Source: DASYAN01 sp036501345 (lineage in GTDB: Bacteria; Chloroflexota; Ktedonobacteria; Ktedonobacterales; Ktedonobacteraceae). Taken from it: a stretch of 11,223 nucleotides of DNA. The notes under the pieces were generated by a model that saw only the letters and a list, made by a program, of their open reading frames with translations, did no database searches and was not told the origin of the DNA. Where the stretch lies: assembly GCA_036501345.1 (NCBI GenBank), contig DASYAN010000364.1:1-11223 (forward strand), written 5' to 3'. Position 1 is the stretch's first letter; every line of letters starts with the position of its first letter. Shown piece by piece: positions 1 through 7,113 of the stretch. Position numbers and translations under genes: made by a program.

Positions 1-536
1 TCAAGGTCCTGCAGGGTCACAGTACCTGGGTGCGCTCGGTGGCCTTCAGCCCCGATGGACGTCTGCTGGTCAGCGGCAGCAATGACCACACCATCCGCTT
101 GTGGGAGGTCAGCACCGGTCAGTGCCTCAAGGTCCTGCAGAGACGAAAGGTGTTAACCTATCCAATCGCTTTTTGTCCAGACGGACAAACTCTGGCTATT
201 AGCAGTAATGATCACACGATTCAACTCTGGGACATAAACGAGGAACGCCTAATTCGACCCCTTCAAGGACATAGCGGCAATGTCACATCTCTTGTCGTTA
301 GCCGAGATGGCAGTCTTCTACTGAGTGGAGGTGATGACGAAATCGTGAAGCTGTGGAATGTTGACACCGGGACCTGCCTTCTGACACTCAGAGTTGAGAG
401 ACCCTACGAGCGCATGGATATTACGGGGGTAACAGGTCTAACTGAGATGCAACAAGAGACACTCAAAATGTTAGGTGCAATAGGCGTCAAGTTAAGCCAG
501 GAAAGAGTTGAGGCTGACAAGAAAAAGCTCCTGTGA
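1..536 (+). CDS. WD40-repeat protein, C-terminal part (5' partial)
   Basis: The reading frame is open from the window edge (first full codon at base 3), so the gene starts upstream; the GTG at 30 is internal. Three WD40 blades are visible, each about 42 residues, with signatures such as VAFSPDG, NDHTIRLWEV, NDHTIQLWDI and DDEIVKLWNV. Blades of this type build beta-propellers that act as protein-interaction scaffolds. The DNA repeats with a 126-bp period (tcaaggtcctgcag at 1 and 127). After the last blade comes a tail with ERMDITGVTGLTE, which I recognise from the ends of many Chloroflexota WD40 proteins, often attached to NB-ARC or kinase N-termini. The effector part is outside the window, so the cellular role cannot be told. 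The first blade is clearly GC-richer than the rest, and the second lacks the usual GH dipeptide, which suggests repeat homogenisation upstream and divergence at the end. The stop is TGA 534-536. Confidence 0.93.
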   Translation, partial: KVLQGHSTWVRSVAFSPDGRLLVSGSNDHTIRLWEVSTGQCLKVLQRRKVLTYPIAFCPDGQTLAISSNDHTIQLWDINEERLIRPLQGHSGNVTSLVVSRDGSLLLSGGDDEIVKLWNVDTGTCLLTLRVERPYERMDITGVTGLTEMQQETLKMLGAIGVKLSQERVEADKKKLL

Positions 537-543
537 GATGATG

Positions 544-750
544 TTAACGGACGATTATTCTTTCCATACGCATTGCCCATTGATTCCAACTAATAGGTCC
601 GGGTAGACGGCTCGGTTTGCCAAGTTGCTCTGCTGCATCTTGATTGTGGGGACGCATAAGGCCCTGCATGACTGTCTGCAGAAAGCTTTCAATCTGCTCA
701 TGCACTCCACCACTTGCCTTTGGGGGAGAAAATGCGGTATCATGACTCAT
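544..750 (-). CDS. Small protein or N-terminal remnant of a transposase-like gene
   Basis: A 68-aa ORF reads on the minus strand from ATG at 750-748 to a stop at 546-544. I prefer this start to the upstream ATG at 822 because AAGGA (759-763 on the complement) lies 8 nt before it. The middle of the protein (HEQIESFLQTVMQGL, then MRPHNQDAAEQLGKPSRLPG) looks like a real helical protein. It reminds me of the N-termini of transposases common in Ktedonobacteria, but I cannot name the family. The last 15 residues look unrelated, and the ORF runs through one arm of the 19-bp inverted repeat, so it is probably a truncated start of a longer gene. It converges with the WD40 gene, with 7 bp between the stops. 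It may be pseudogenic. Confidence 0.38.
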   Translation of the reverse strand: MSHDTAFSPPKASGGVHEQIESFLQTVMQGLMRPHNQDAAEQLGKPSRLPGPISWNQWAMRMERIIVR

Positions 751-849
751 GGGATAAGTCCTTTTCTTGCTCGATTTTTCTTCTTTTGCAAGAATTATCC
801 CAGCTTTTTCCCTCCTTGGCAATCCCTTTCCCTATTAGTTGGAATCAAT
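579..849. repeat. 271-bp segment bounded by a perfect 19-bp inverted repeat (MITE-like)
   Basis: Bases 579-597 (attgattccaactaatagg) are the exact reverse complement of 831-849. Pairing continues imperfectly inward: ttgccaag occurs 19 nt after the left arm, and its complement 8 nt inside the right arm. A second nested inverted repeat, gggataa (751-757) with ttatccc (795-801) and cttgc/gcaag inside it, lies within the segment. This is the shape of a small non-autonomous element or an inverted duplication. I could not see a target-site duplication beyond a shared gcc next to the ends, so mobility is inferred. Confidence 0.5.
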
Positions 850-1398
850 GCCTTCTGAGAGGAGAAAAATAGGCTCATTTTTTCCTTTCAATGGCACATC
901 AGGGCTCATCTTCACTCATGGTCTCTATTATAACATGATCCACTTAGGAGTATGAATACTCACCCAGCGAGGGAGAAGAGGGGATATCTACATAGATCTG
1001 CATCCCCTGCTTGAATTTAGCAAAGTAAGGTAGAGAGTATGGCGTAGCTGGAAAATAACAGCGGTTCTCTTGTTCACCTATCCTCTTTTGTTCCAGAAAC
1101 TATCCGCTTTTTTGCACCAGATGTCCGCTTTTTTGCACCAGATGTCCGCTTTGTCCCTGGAAAAAACCTCTTTCATCAGCTATCTTTAGAGAAGACGGCT
1201 GTTCATGAGAGGGCCTTTTGAGTTAAGAAATACTCTCTTGCATTGGCTATACTGAGTCGAGAAGAGAACTCAAGCAGTAGAGCTTTTTGAGAGTGACAAA
1301 ACGCCCCCGCTGGGGTTCAAAAGCTTGCCGCTTGAATGATGCTCTTATGGCTTGCAATTTCACAGGTTGAGAAAGTGCAAAGATAGAAGAAGACCTCT
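850..1398. other. Gene-poor spacer
   Basis: I found no convincing gene in this stretch. It holds the tandem repeat at 1101-1152, a short palindrome gagtat-ga-atactc at 948-961, and a small GC hairpin (cccc-gct-gggg at 1305-1315). A TATACT at 1248-1253 could be a -10 box, but it has no good -35 partner. Together with the transposase-like remnant to its left, the stretch looks like decayed mobile-element sequence. Confidence 0.5.
1101..1152. repeat. Two and a half copies of a 21-bp tandem repeat, likely an IS-end remnant
   Basis: Units lie at 1101-1121, 1122-1142 and a 10-base partial at 1143-1152. The core is tgtccgcttttttgcaccag; unit 1 starts with ta instead of tg. The next bases continue with tgtccctgg. 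Multiple short repeats starting with TG are typical of the ends of IS21-type elements, which carry several transposase-binding repeats. No istA/istB-like gene is present here, so this would be a leftover end. The repeat is seen directly; the IS21 assignment is inferred. Confidence 0.6.
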
Positions 1399-1530
1399 AT
1401 GTTTGCAGTTTCTTTGAAAAAGATGTTCAAACAGCTAGAAGGGCATAAAGAACTCCAAATAGCGTTCCTAGTAGTGACTTATACCCTATTAACAGCTTTA
1501 GCATGTTATACGACGAAATCGCAAAGATAG
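1399..1530 (+). CDS. Putative small single-pass membrane protein
   Basis: An ORF of 43 residues starts at ATG 1399 and stops at TAG 1528. The first 20 residues are charged and amphipathic (MFAVSLKKMFKQLEGHKELQ). They are followed by an uninterrupted hydrophobic stretch of about 17 residues (IAFLVVTYTLLTALACY) and a short basic end. The inside-positive layout suggests one membrane helix with the N-terminus in the cytoplasm. A weak purine-rich RBS (agaagaagac) precedes it. The stop lies 15 bp before the GTG of the 1681-codon gene, whose Shine-Dalgarno begins 2 bases after this TAG, so the two could be translationally coupled. Chance occurrence of such a short ORF is a real possibility, and no homologue is recognised. 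Confidence 0.4.
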   Translation: MFAVSLKKMFKQLEGHKELQIAFLVVTYTLLTALACYTTKSQR

Positions 1531-1531
1531 T

Positions 1532-1536
1532 AGGAG
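1532..1536 (+). promoter_or_regulatory. Ribosome binding site that decides the GTG start at 1546
   Basis: AGGAG at 1532-1536 lies 9 nt before GTG 1546. No in-frame ATG with a comparable site lies near it, which supports the GTG start of the large gene. Confidence 0.7.
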
Positions 1537-1545
1537 ACTTTAACA

Positions 1546-4500
1546 GTGGAGCGATTATCTAATGCTTCTGACCAAGGTCACCAAAGACATAAAAAACCTC
1601 GCTTCGATAGCACCAAAGAGGCTTCCAAGAAAAATCTAGAGCAGTCCCGACGAAACCTTAAGCGTGAAATTGAGCGTACTAGAACACTCTATCACTGGAT
1701 TATAAAGTTCCAAAAGAAATTCGGTCTTGAAGATGAGTGGGTGCAGAAAAGCTTACAACAAACACTAGAAATATCCACCGAGAATCTCAAGGAAAGATTT
1801 ACTGAATTTCTAAGAAGTCCACTTCTTACCCCAGAAATCCGGAAAGGCCCCGCTATAAGTGACATTGTAGATGGTGATCTTAGAACTAAGCGTCCAGCCT
1901 ACGATACTAGCAAGATAGTAGAGGACTTCGAAAGCTTTAGAAAGCTTAACGCAGAAGTCCGGCTTGTCCATGAATCACTTAAAGATGGTATTTCAGTAGA
2001 AACACGCCCTCGGCTGATTAATGGCCTACGAGCTATTCCCACCTCTGGTGACCAAAATAATTGTCTAATTCATGCCTTGTTAAAGGTGAGCGATCCCGAC
2101 AGAGAAAACATAGATATCGAAAGCCTATCCCAGCTTATAAGAGACCAGCTGAAAGAAAGAATGGAAGAAAGAAAGGAAAAAGAACAAACAAAAATAGGAG
2201 CAAAAGCAGATGATGCTTTTGATGAAAAAGAAATGCTTTCTCTAAAAGAAAGATGTAAAGAAGTAAATAGAGGTAAAATTTTGGATTTAAGTGAAATTGA
2301 TGGATATGAACTAATCGATATATTGAGGGAACTAAAATTTATAAAGAGCAACCGTGGGATACAGATATACAAGCTCGACCAGGAAAAGATTAGCTGCTTC
2401 GAGCAAGTCCCTCACACAGATCCTGATACAGAGCCGTACACTTTGTTCCTATACCATGATTTTCACTTTGAAGCCATGATACCTGAAAAGGATACAGTAG
2501 AAAGACGCAAAATAATAGCGCCAGAAGCAGCAAGAGATACTGAAATATCAAAAGAATACGGAAGAATAGAAAGTGAACATTCTGCTGAAAAAAGTAGAGA
2601 AGGCAAAAGAAAAGCATCATATGCTGAAGATGCTGTATCAGAAGAATATTCTTCTGATACAGAAAAACATCAAAGCAAAAAATTAAAAACTTCTGCTGAA
2701 AAAAGTGGAGAAGGCGAAAGAAAAGCAACTGACACTTCGTCACCTGAGAAGGGCACTCGAGAAATTTTCGAAGGCATAGCCACGAGGATTGTTGACAAAC
2801 GTGAAAAGATTCAAGAAATCATTTCCCAAGCAGGCCCATCAGGAGTGCCTATTGAGGATAAAAGCGAGTTCACAAAATTGATGATAATGTTTGACCATCT
2901 ATATACATTAAAAGCATCAGAAACAAACGTCAATCAATTAATAGAGTATAATATTCGAATCAAAGAATGGCATGATTATTTTTATAAAACGTACAAAAAG
3001 TGTAAAAAAGGCATAGAGAAACCAAAATTTCTATCCTTTGAGGAGGAGGACTATGTCCTGTTCACGAAAGATACAAAAGCGGATTACCTTGCGCTCGATG
3101 GATCAAAGGCGAGTACGCAAGAGGCCAGTTCCCGTCACTACGCCATTTCCTCGAAAACGATATCCTCTGCTGAAATGCACCCTGAGATTGAGGAGGTCTG
3201 GTACTGCCTGAGCGGACACTGCACCCTTTGGCGGAAAGGGCAAGAACATGAGGATGAAGTTCCTATTTCCCCTGAAGTGGGTTTCAAAATCCCACCAGAG
3301 ACCAGTTTTCAGTTATGTAACACAAGTTCAGAGCCAGCAGGCTTTTTCATCACAACGAAGCCTCTCAGGCCCGGTGATGATGCATGGCAAAGAGTTCCAT
3401 GGAAAAGAGTTCCAGATCACTGGGAGATAAGCAGTTCAGGTGACAGCACGTATCACGGAGAAGCAGCCCATGGTGATGCTAGCCAAACACGTTCTAAGAT
3501 CATTGATATGCATAAGGAGATTAGCGTCATATTTAAAAAAGAACAGCCAGAAGAGATTCTTGAGAAGTTCTCCGCTATATCCAACTTGGTTAGAGAAACT
3601 TTGAATTTAGACGCTTCAAAGCTAACGGACGCTGCTTCATTAGATCGTTATTATCAGCAAATCACAAAATTGTATAATGACGTGCGTAAGCACACAGGAC
3701 CTATATATAAAGAGGCATTTACCCAAACACCAGAACATGACCTTAAAGAACTCTTACCTAAGGATAGGAAAAAAGTCAACCGTTTCTTTGCCGAACTTCC
3801 GTGGCCAAGGCGGGTTGAGAAAGCTGATACGCCTCCACCTGCAATCATCCTAGTAACTCATCTTTTCACGCATCATATTCCTTTTCTCTATGCCGTTAAG
3901 GATAGGGGACCACTTAAGATGATAATTCCCAAAACCGCGTCTAGTGATCAGGATACAATACGCTATTTTCAATACCATAATCTCCACAAAAAGCTTGGAA
4001 AAAAAGTATTACATCCGGATGATATGAATGACAAGAATAAAGTCTTTCCCGTTGTAGACTTTGGCACGGATGGCAGGAAGGTAACTGAAAATCCACAAGA
4101 TATTGCAACGAGAATACGGGAAGTACTCGAACCCGGCCAATCAGTCATTATTCTTGATCATGGAGCGTATTTCAAGAATATTGATGCAATTCAACGAGAA
4201 TTAGGTGATGACCATCGCATCATTGGAATAAGCGAAGCTACACTGAATGGTGAGATTGAATACCGGAAGCAACAGGAGAAGAGGTTGCTTTCTAAGCCTG
4301 TTATATCCATTAGTAGCAAGGTCAAACACGCAGATGATATAATGATAGGTGATTCTATTGTGCGTGCTACAGAAAGAATTCTTGCTCCAAGTAACGTCAA
4401 TATCAAAGATCAACAAACATTGGTCATTGGATATGGAACTGTTGGAAGTGCAATTGCAGAGAACTTGAGGAAAGAAAAGGTCACAATTTATGATACATCC

Positions 4501-6591
4501 AGTGACCGACAGATGCACGCGACCCAACATTATAAGACAGTGAATGAACCTACTGACCGTGATAAGGCTCTTATGGAGTCCGAGATTATTTTTTGTGCAA
4601 CTGGGAATCAATCGCTTAAGAAGGAAGATTATCCAAAACTAAGAAAAGGATGTTTCGTAGTATTAGGGACCTCTGGAGACATTGAAATTGAGGCAGTCTC
4701 AGAAGACCAATACAAATATAGCCCGGAAGGAGATAATATTCACAAATACGAGAGTAAGACAGAGAAGAATCATTATTTCTACATTCTAGGTCCTAAGCGA
4801 GGTGAGTATATTGGAGCAGTGAACTTCTCTAACCTACAACCAGCCGTTGGCCATGATATATATAACGTTCTAGCGATGGAAGTAGCAGGGTTCTGCCAAA
4901 TCCAAAACGATATGTTCACAGAGCAAAAACCTGGAGTACAGAAAATAGGTGAATTTTATGAAGATATCGCTGCAAAAACCTGGCTGTGGTACTATACCAA
5001 CAATAAATCAGATCCGGAGGAGATCCTGCGACAACGGCATCGTATACGAAAAGACATCGACGACGATACCTATCAAGAGATAAGCACGGCACTGGAACAA
5101 TCCAGAAAGCTGCAGAAAAAGTATGGCGTCAACAGACCAACTCTGTCATTACCCAGATTAGAGCCTCTGCGGCAATCCTATGCGGAAGGGAAGTTCGACA
5201 CCGCTACCTTCAACGAGATACATCAGAGACTGAAAGCTTCCATCAAGAGTGAGCAAAAAATCCTTCGCAAAGGCCCATCCGTGGACACAACCGCGCTGAA
5301 GCCTCTGCGGCAATCCTATGCGGAAGGGAAGTTCGACACCGCTACCTTTGACGAGATACATCAGAGACTGAAAGCTTCCATCGGGAGTGAGCAAAAATTC
5401 CTTAGCGAAGGACCACGCGTGCCCACATTCGCGCTGGTGGTTCTACGGAACTCCTATACGCGAGCGCAGATCGAGGCCGCTACCTTGGACAAGATACAAC
5501 AGGAAGCGAAATTGAAGCTCAACACCGTTGACTTTGACGAGAAGCATGAGAAACTGGTAGCTTCCATCAAGAGTGAGCAAGAAATCCTCCGCAAAGACCG
5601 ATCCGTGAACACAACCGCGCTGGCGCGTCTACGGTACTACTACGCGCATGAGAGGTTCGACATCGATACCTTTGACGAGAAGCATGAGAAACTGGTGGCT
5701 TCCATCGATATGGAGAAACTCCTCAGCGAAGCCCTATCCAGCAAAGTCCGCTCAGAAGACCTCCGACTGGTGATTCAACGGCTGGCGATTCTACGGCATG
5801 AATACGCGGAAGGGAAGTTCGGTACTGATACCTTTAACAAGAGGCATATGAAACTGGCAACTTCCATCAAGAGTGAGCGAGAAATCCTCAGCGAAGACCC
5901 AGACGTGAACATAGGAGCACTGACGATTCTATGGGACTGCTATGCGGAAGGGAAGTTCGATGACATCCCTACCTTTGACTTTGACGAGAGGCATCAGAAA
6001 CTGGAAGCTTCCATCAAGCGTGAGCAAAAATTCCTCCGCAAATACTCATCCGCGAATACAACTGCGCTGGCGCTTCTGCGGCAATCCTATGCGGAAGGGA
6101 AGCTCAACACCGCTGCCTTTGACGAGAGGCTACCAGTCTTGGTTGTTTCTATCAATAAAGAGAAAGAAATCCTCCGCGAAGACCCAGACGTGGACAGATC
6201 CGCGCTGGCGTCGTTGGCGTATCTGCGGTATATATATGTTGTCGGCGGCTACGGAATCGATGACCCTGATGAATTTAAAGAGTCTCATGAGAAACTGGAA
6301 ATTGCCTTCAAGTATGCTAAAGACCATCGCAGCAATGAAAAACTATCCATAATACTGGATTTGCAGAAAATAGCGCTAGTACAGTTGAAAGAGGAGGAGA
6401 TCGACCTCGGATCATTTAATCAAATGATAGCTGTGATACACTCCCAGATTGAGAAGGTCCTCATACAAGTTGGTCAGCAAAATGCTGGCGAGAGAGAAAA
6501 GTCAGAGGAGTCAAAAAAGAGGCGGAGAGAGGATACAGAAACAGAAGCGGCCCGAAAAAAGCTAAAGAGGAGAACCCGATGGAATCGGTAA
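1546..6591 (+). CDS. Giant multidomain protein: OTU-like, cupin, SAHH-like and SHOCT-like repeats
   Basis: 1681 aa, no signal peptide or membrane helix, so probably cytosolic; not recognised as a known protein. Regions in order: charged helical N-terminus (1-140). OTU/papain-like segment (about 160-315): GDQNNCLIHAL with candidate nucleophile Cys173, and YHDFHFEAMIP with candidate His307. Acidic/basic linker (320-400). Helical part (400-490). Cupin (493-627): His545, Glu550 and IPPETSFQLCN; Gln589 stands where metal cupins often have His. Helical part (640-760). S-adenosylhomocysteine-hydrolase-like fold (765-1115): THLFTHHIP, GISEAT (894-899), GYGTVG (962-967), Asp983 after strand 2, ATGN (1018-1021), and VGHD with His1103. 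Eight SHOCT-like repeats (1206-1595). Basic tail (KKRRR 1657-1661, RKKLKRR 1670-1676). Lysine-rich and AT-richer than the ends of the window, hinting at transfer. A signalling or conflict role is inference only; the OTU call is the least certain. Confidence 0.85.
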   Translation: MERLSNASDQGHQRHKKPRFDSTKEASKKNLEQSRRNLKREIERTRTLYHWIIKFQKKFGLEDEWVQKSLQQTLEISTENLKERFTEFLRSPLLTPEIRKGPAISDIVDGDLRTKRPAYDTSKIVEDFESFRKLNAEVRLVHESLKDGISVETRPRLINGLRAIPTSGDQNNCLIHALLKVSDPDRENIDIESLSQLIRDQLKERMEERKEKEQTKIGAKADDAFDEKEMLSLKERCKEVNRGKILDLSEIDGYELIDILRELKFIKSNRGIQIYKLDQEKISCFEQVPHTDPDTEPYTLFLYHDFHFEAMIPEKDTVERRKIIAPEAARDTEISKEYGRIESEHSAEKSREGKRKASYAEDAVSEEYSSDTEKHQSKKLKTSAEKSGEGERKATDTSSPEKGTREIFEGIATRIVDKREKIQEIISQAGPSGVPIEDKSEFTKLMIMFDHLYTLKASETNVNQLIEYNIRIKEWHDYFYKTYKKCKKGIEKPKFLSFEEEDYVLFTKDTKADYLALDGSKASTQEASSRHYAISSKTISSAEMHPEIEEVWYCLSGHCTLWRKGQEHEDEVPISPEVGFKIPPETSFQLCNTSSEPAGFFITTKPLRPGDDAWQRVPWKRVPDHWEISSSGDSTYHGEAAHGDASQTRSKIIDMHKEISVIFKKEQPEEILEKFSAISNLVRETLNLDASKLTDAASLDRYYQQITKLYNDVRKHTGPIYKEAFTQTPEHDLKELLPKDRKKVNRFFAELPWPRRVEKADTPPPAIILVTHLFTHHIPFLYAVKDRGPLKMIIPKTASSDQDTIRYFQYHNLHKKLGKKVLHPDDMNDKNKVFPVVDFGTDGRKVTENPQDIATRIREVLEPGQSVIILDHGAYFKNIDAIQRELGDDHRIIGISEATLNGEIEYRKQQEKRLLSKPVISISSKVKHADDIMIGDSIVRATERILAPSNVNIKDQQTLVIGYGTVGSAIAENLRKEKVTIYDTSSDRQMHATQHYKTVNEPTDRDKALMESEIIFCATGNQSLKKEDYPKLRKGCFVVLGTSGDIEIEAVSEDQYKYSPEGDNIHKYESKTEKNHYFYILGPKRGEYIGAVNFSNLQPAVGHDIYNVLAMEVAGFCQIQNDMFTEQKPGVQKIGEFYEDIAAKTWLWYYTNNKSDPEEILRQRHRIRKDIDDDTYQEISTALEQSRKLQKKYGVNRPTLSLPRLEPLRQSYAEGKFDTATFNEIHQRLKASIKSEQKILRKGPSVDTTALKPLRQSYAEGKFDTATFDEIHQRLKASIGSEQKFLSEGPRVPTFALVVLRNSYTRAQIEAATLDKIQQEAKLKLNTVDFDEKHEKLVASIKSEQEILRKDRSVNTTALARLRYYYAHERFDIDTFDEKHEKLVASIDMEKLLSEALSSKVRSEDLRLVIQRLAILRHEYAEGKFGTDTFNKRHMKLATSIKSEREILSEDPDVNIGALTILWDCYAEGKFDDIPTFDFDERHQKLEASIKREQKFLRKYSSANTTALALLRQSYAEGKLNTAAFDERLPVLVVSINKEKEILREDPDVDRSALASLAYLRYIYVVGGYGIDDPDEFKESHEKLEIAFKYAKDHRSNEKLSIILDLQKIALVQLKEEEIDLGSFNQMIAVIHSQIEKVLIQVGQQNAGEREKSEESKKRRREDTETEAARKKLKRRTRWNR
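2581..2727 (+). repeat. Duplicated 36-bp coding motif in the linker
   Basis: Bases 2581-2616 and 2692-2727 match at 34 of 36 positions. They encode SAEKSREGKRKA (residues 346-357) and SAEKSGEGERKA (383-394). SKKLK (377-381) lies just before the second copy. The motif sits in a low-complexity, probably disordered linker between the OTU-like segment and the cupin. Confidence 0.75.
5161..6330 (+). repeat. Eight SHOCT-like coding repeats, period 138-186 bp
   Basis: Units start at 5161, 5299, 5437, 5623, 5785, 5923, 6070 and 6217. Four of the seven intervals are about 46 aa (138, 138 and 138 bp) or 49 aa; units 3 and 4 are longer, 62 and 54 aa. The consensus is LxxLRxxYAEGKFDxxTF, then DExHxKLxxSI. 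This resembles the SHOCT pattern of a short helix, a YxxGK(I/F)T-like turn, xxFxxxK and LL, but here it is tandem and continues into a long connecting helix. Units 1 and 2 are nearly identical in DNA, with an exact match of 5163-5209 to 5301-5347, so their duplication is recent. Later units have diverged. Confidence 0.85.
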
Positions 6592-7113
6592 GTCAGGGGG
6601 AGTAGAGGTCGACAGCGGGCATGGCGAGACTGGGAAAAGCCGTCCTGCTTTCAGAGGCAAGGGTGTAGAAAGCTCAGTCCAGGCGGACACAAGGAAGTTA
6701 GGCGTTGCTTGTCTTACAATGAGGTCATTGGCCATTGCAGACTGGGATCACTTGTATGACTGCGTGTCCTAAGCAGCTTGAGAAGCATGCAGCCAAGCGA
6801 AAGCCCGCTCGGGATGAGATGACAAGGAGCGTCTGGTCGAAGCGATCTGAGAGGCTGTATGAAATACCTCTAGGAGCTATGTGAGAAACCTACTCAGTTG
6901 GTATTGTAGCTGGCGAAGATGATACATCTTATGCCGATTACGAGATACATCCAGTATCGGCAGCAAAAAAACAATATTTATATGCGAGACGCTCTAGGGC
7001 CTGATAGCTTGACATGTAGGCTTGTTTTTGAAGAGAGAGCTGTGAATGTGCTATTATGATGAAGTAGAGAGCAATCATTGCTTAGCTATTGTCGCGTTGA
7101 CGGGAGTTTGTAG
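6592..7113. other. 522-bp intergenic region without a recognised gene
   Basis: No supported gene was found. One frame on the plus strand stays open from 6566 to 6772, overlapping the end of the large gene, but it has no start codon or RBS. An imperfect hairpin (tgccga 6932-6937 with tcggca 6957-6962) is followed by an A-run, not a T-run, so it is not a terminator for the plus strand. The right end carries the probable ccdA promoter. The middle part looks more GC-rich than the gene before it and may be decayed inserted sequence. Confidence 0.45.
7028..7057 (+). promoter_or_regulatory. Candidate sigma-70-type promoter for ccdA
   Basis: TTGAAG (7028-7033) and TATTAT (7052-7057) are separated by 18 bp and lie about 56 bp before the ccdA start. 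The -10 matches 5 of 6 consensus bases and the -35 matches 4 of 6. A perfect TTGACA at 7009-7014 is present but has no -10 box at a suitable distance. Confidence 0.4.

Noticed and set aside
751..822. Longer minus-strand start at 822 for the transposase-like ORF
   Set aside because: The extra 24 residues are Lys-rich and unlike the rest, and the ATG at 750 has a good AAGGA site 8 nt upstream.
625..858. Plus-strand ORF of 77 codons
   Set aside because: It lies opposite the minus-strand ORF and the inverted repeat, has no RBS, and its product is an unlikely mix of Cys and Phe runs.
939..948. tccacttagg shared with 8054-8063
   Set aside because: Only ten exact bases in two spacers, with flanking similarity too short to exclude chance.
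5158..5394. Minus-strand ORF with internal repetition
   Set aside because: Its repetition is just the mirror of the coding repeats on the plus strand.
5161..6330. CRISPR-like array
   Set aside because: Units are 138-186 bp, in frame and inside a coding sequence, with no short conserved repeats or unique spacers.
6592..6900. Group II intron fragment
   Set aside because: I could not find a domain V hairpin, a GTGCG-type 5' end, or any reverse-transcriptase motif.
6932..6962. Terminator for the giant gene
   Set aside because: The stem is imperfect and followed by an A-run; a plus-strand terminator would need a T-run, and it lies 340 bp after the stop.
7009..7014. Perfect TTGACA as -35 of the ccdA promoter
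   Set aside because: No -10-like hexamer lies 16-19 bp downstream; the nearest good one (7052) is 37 bp away.
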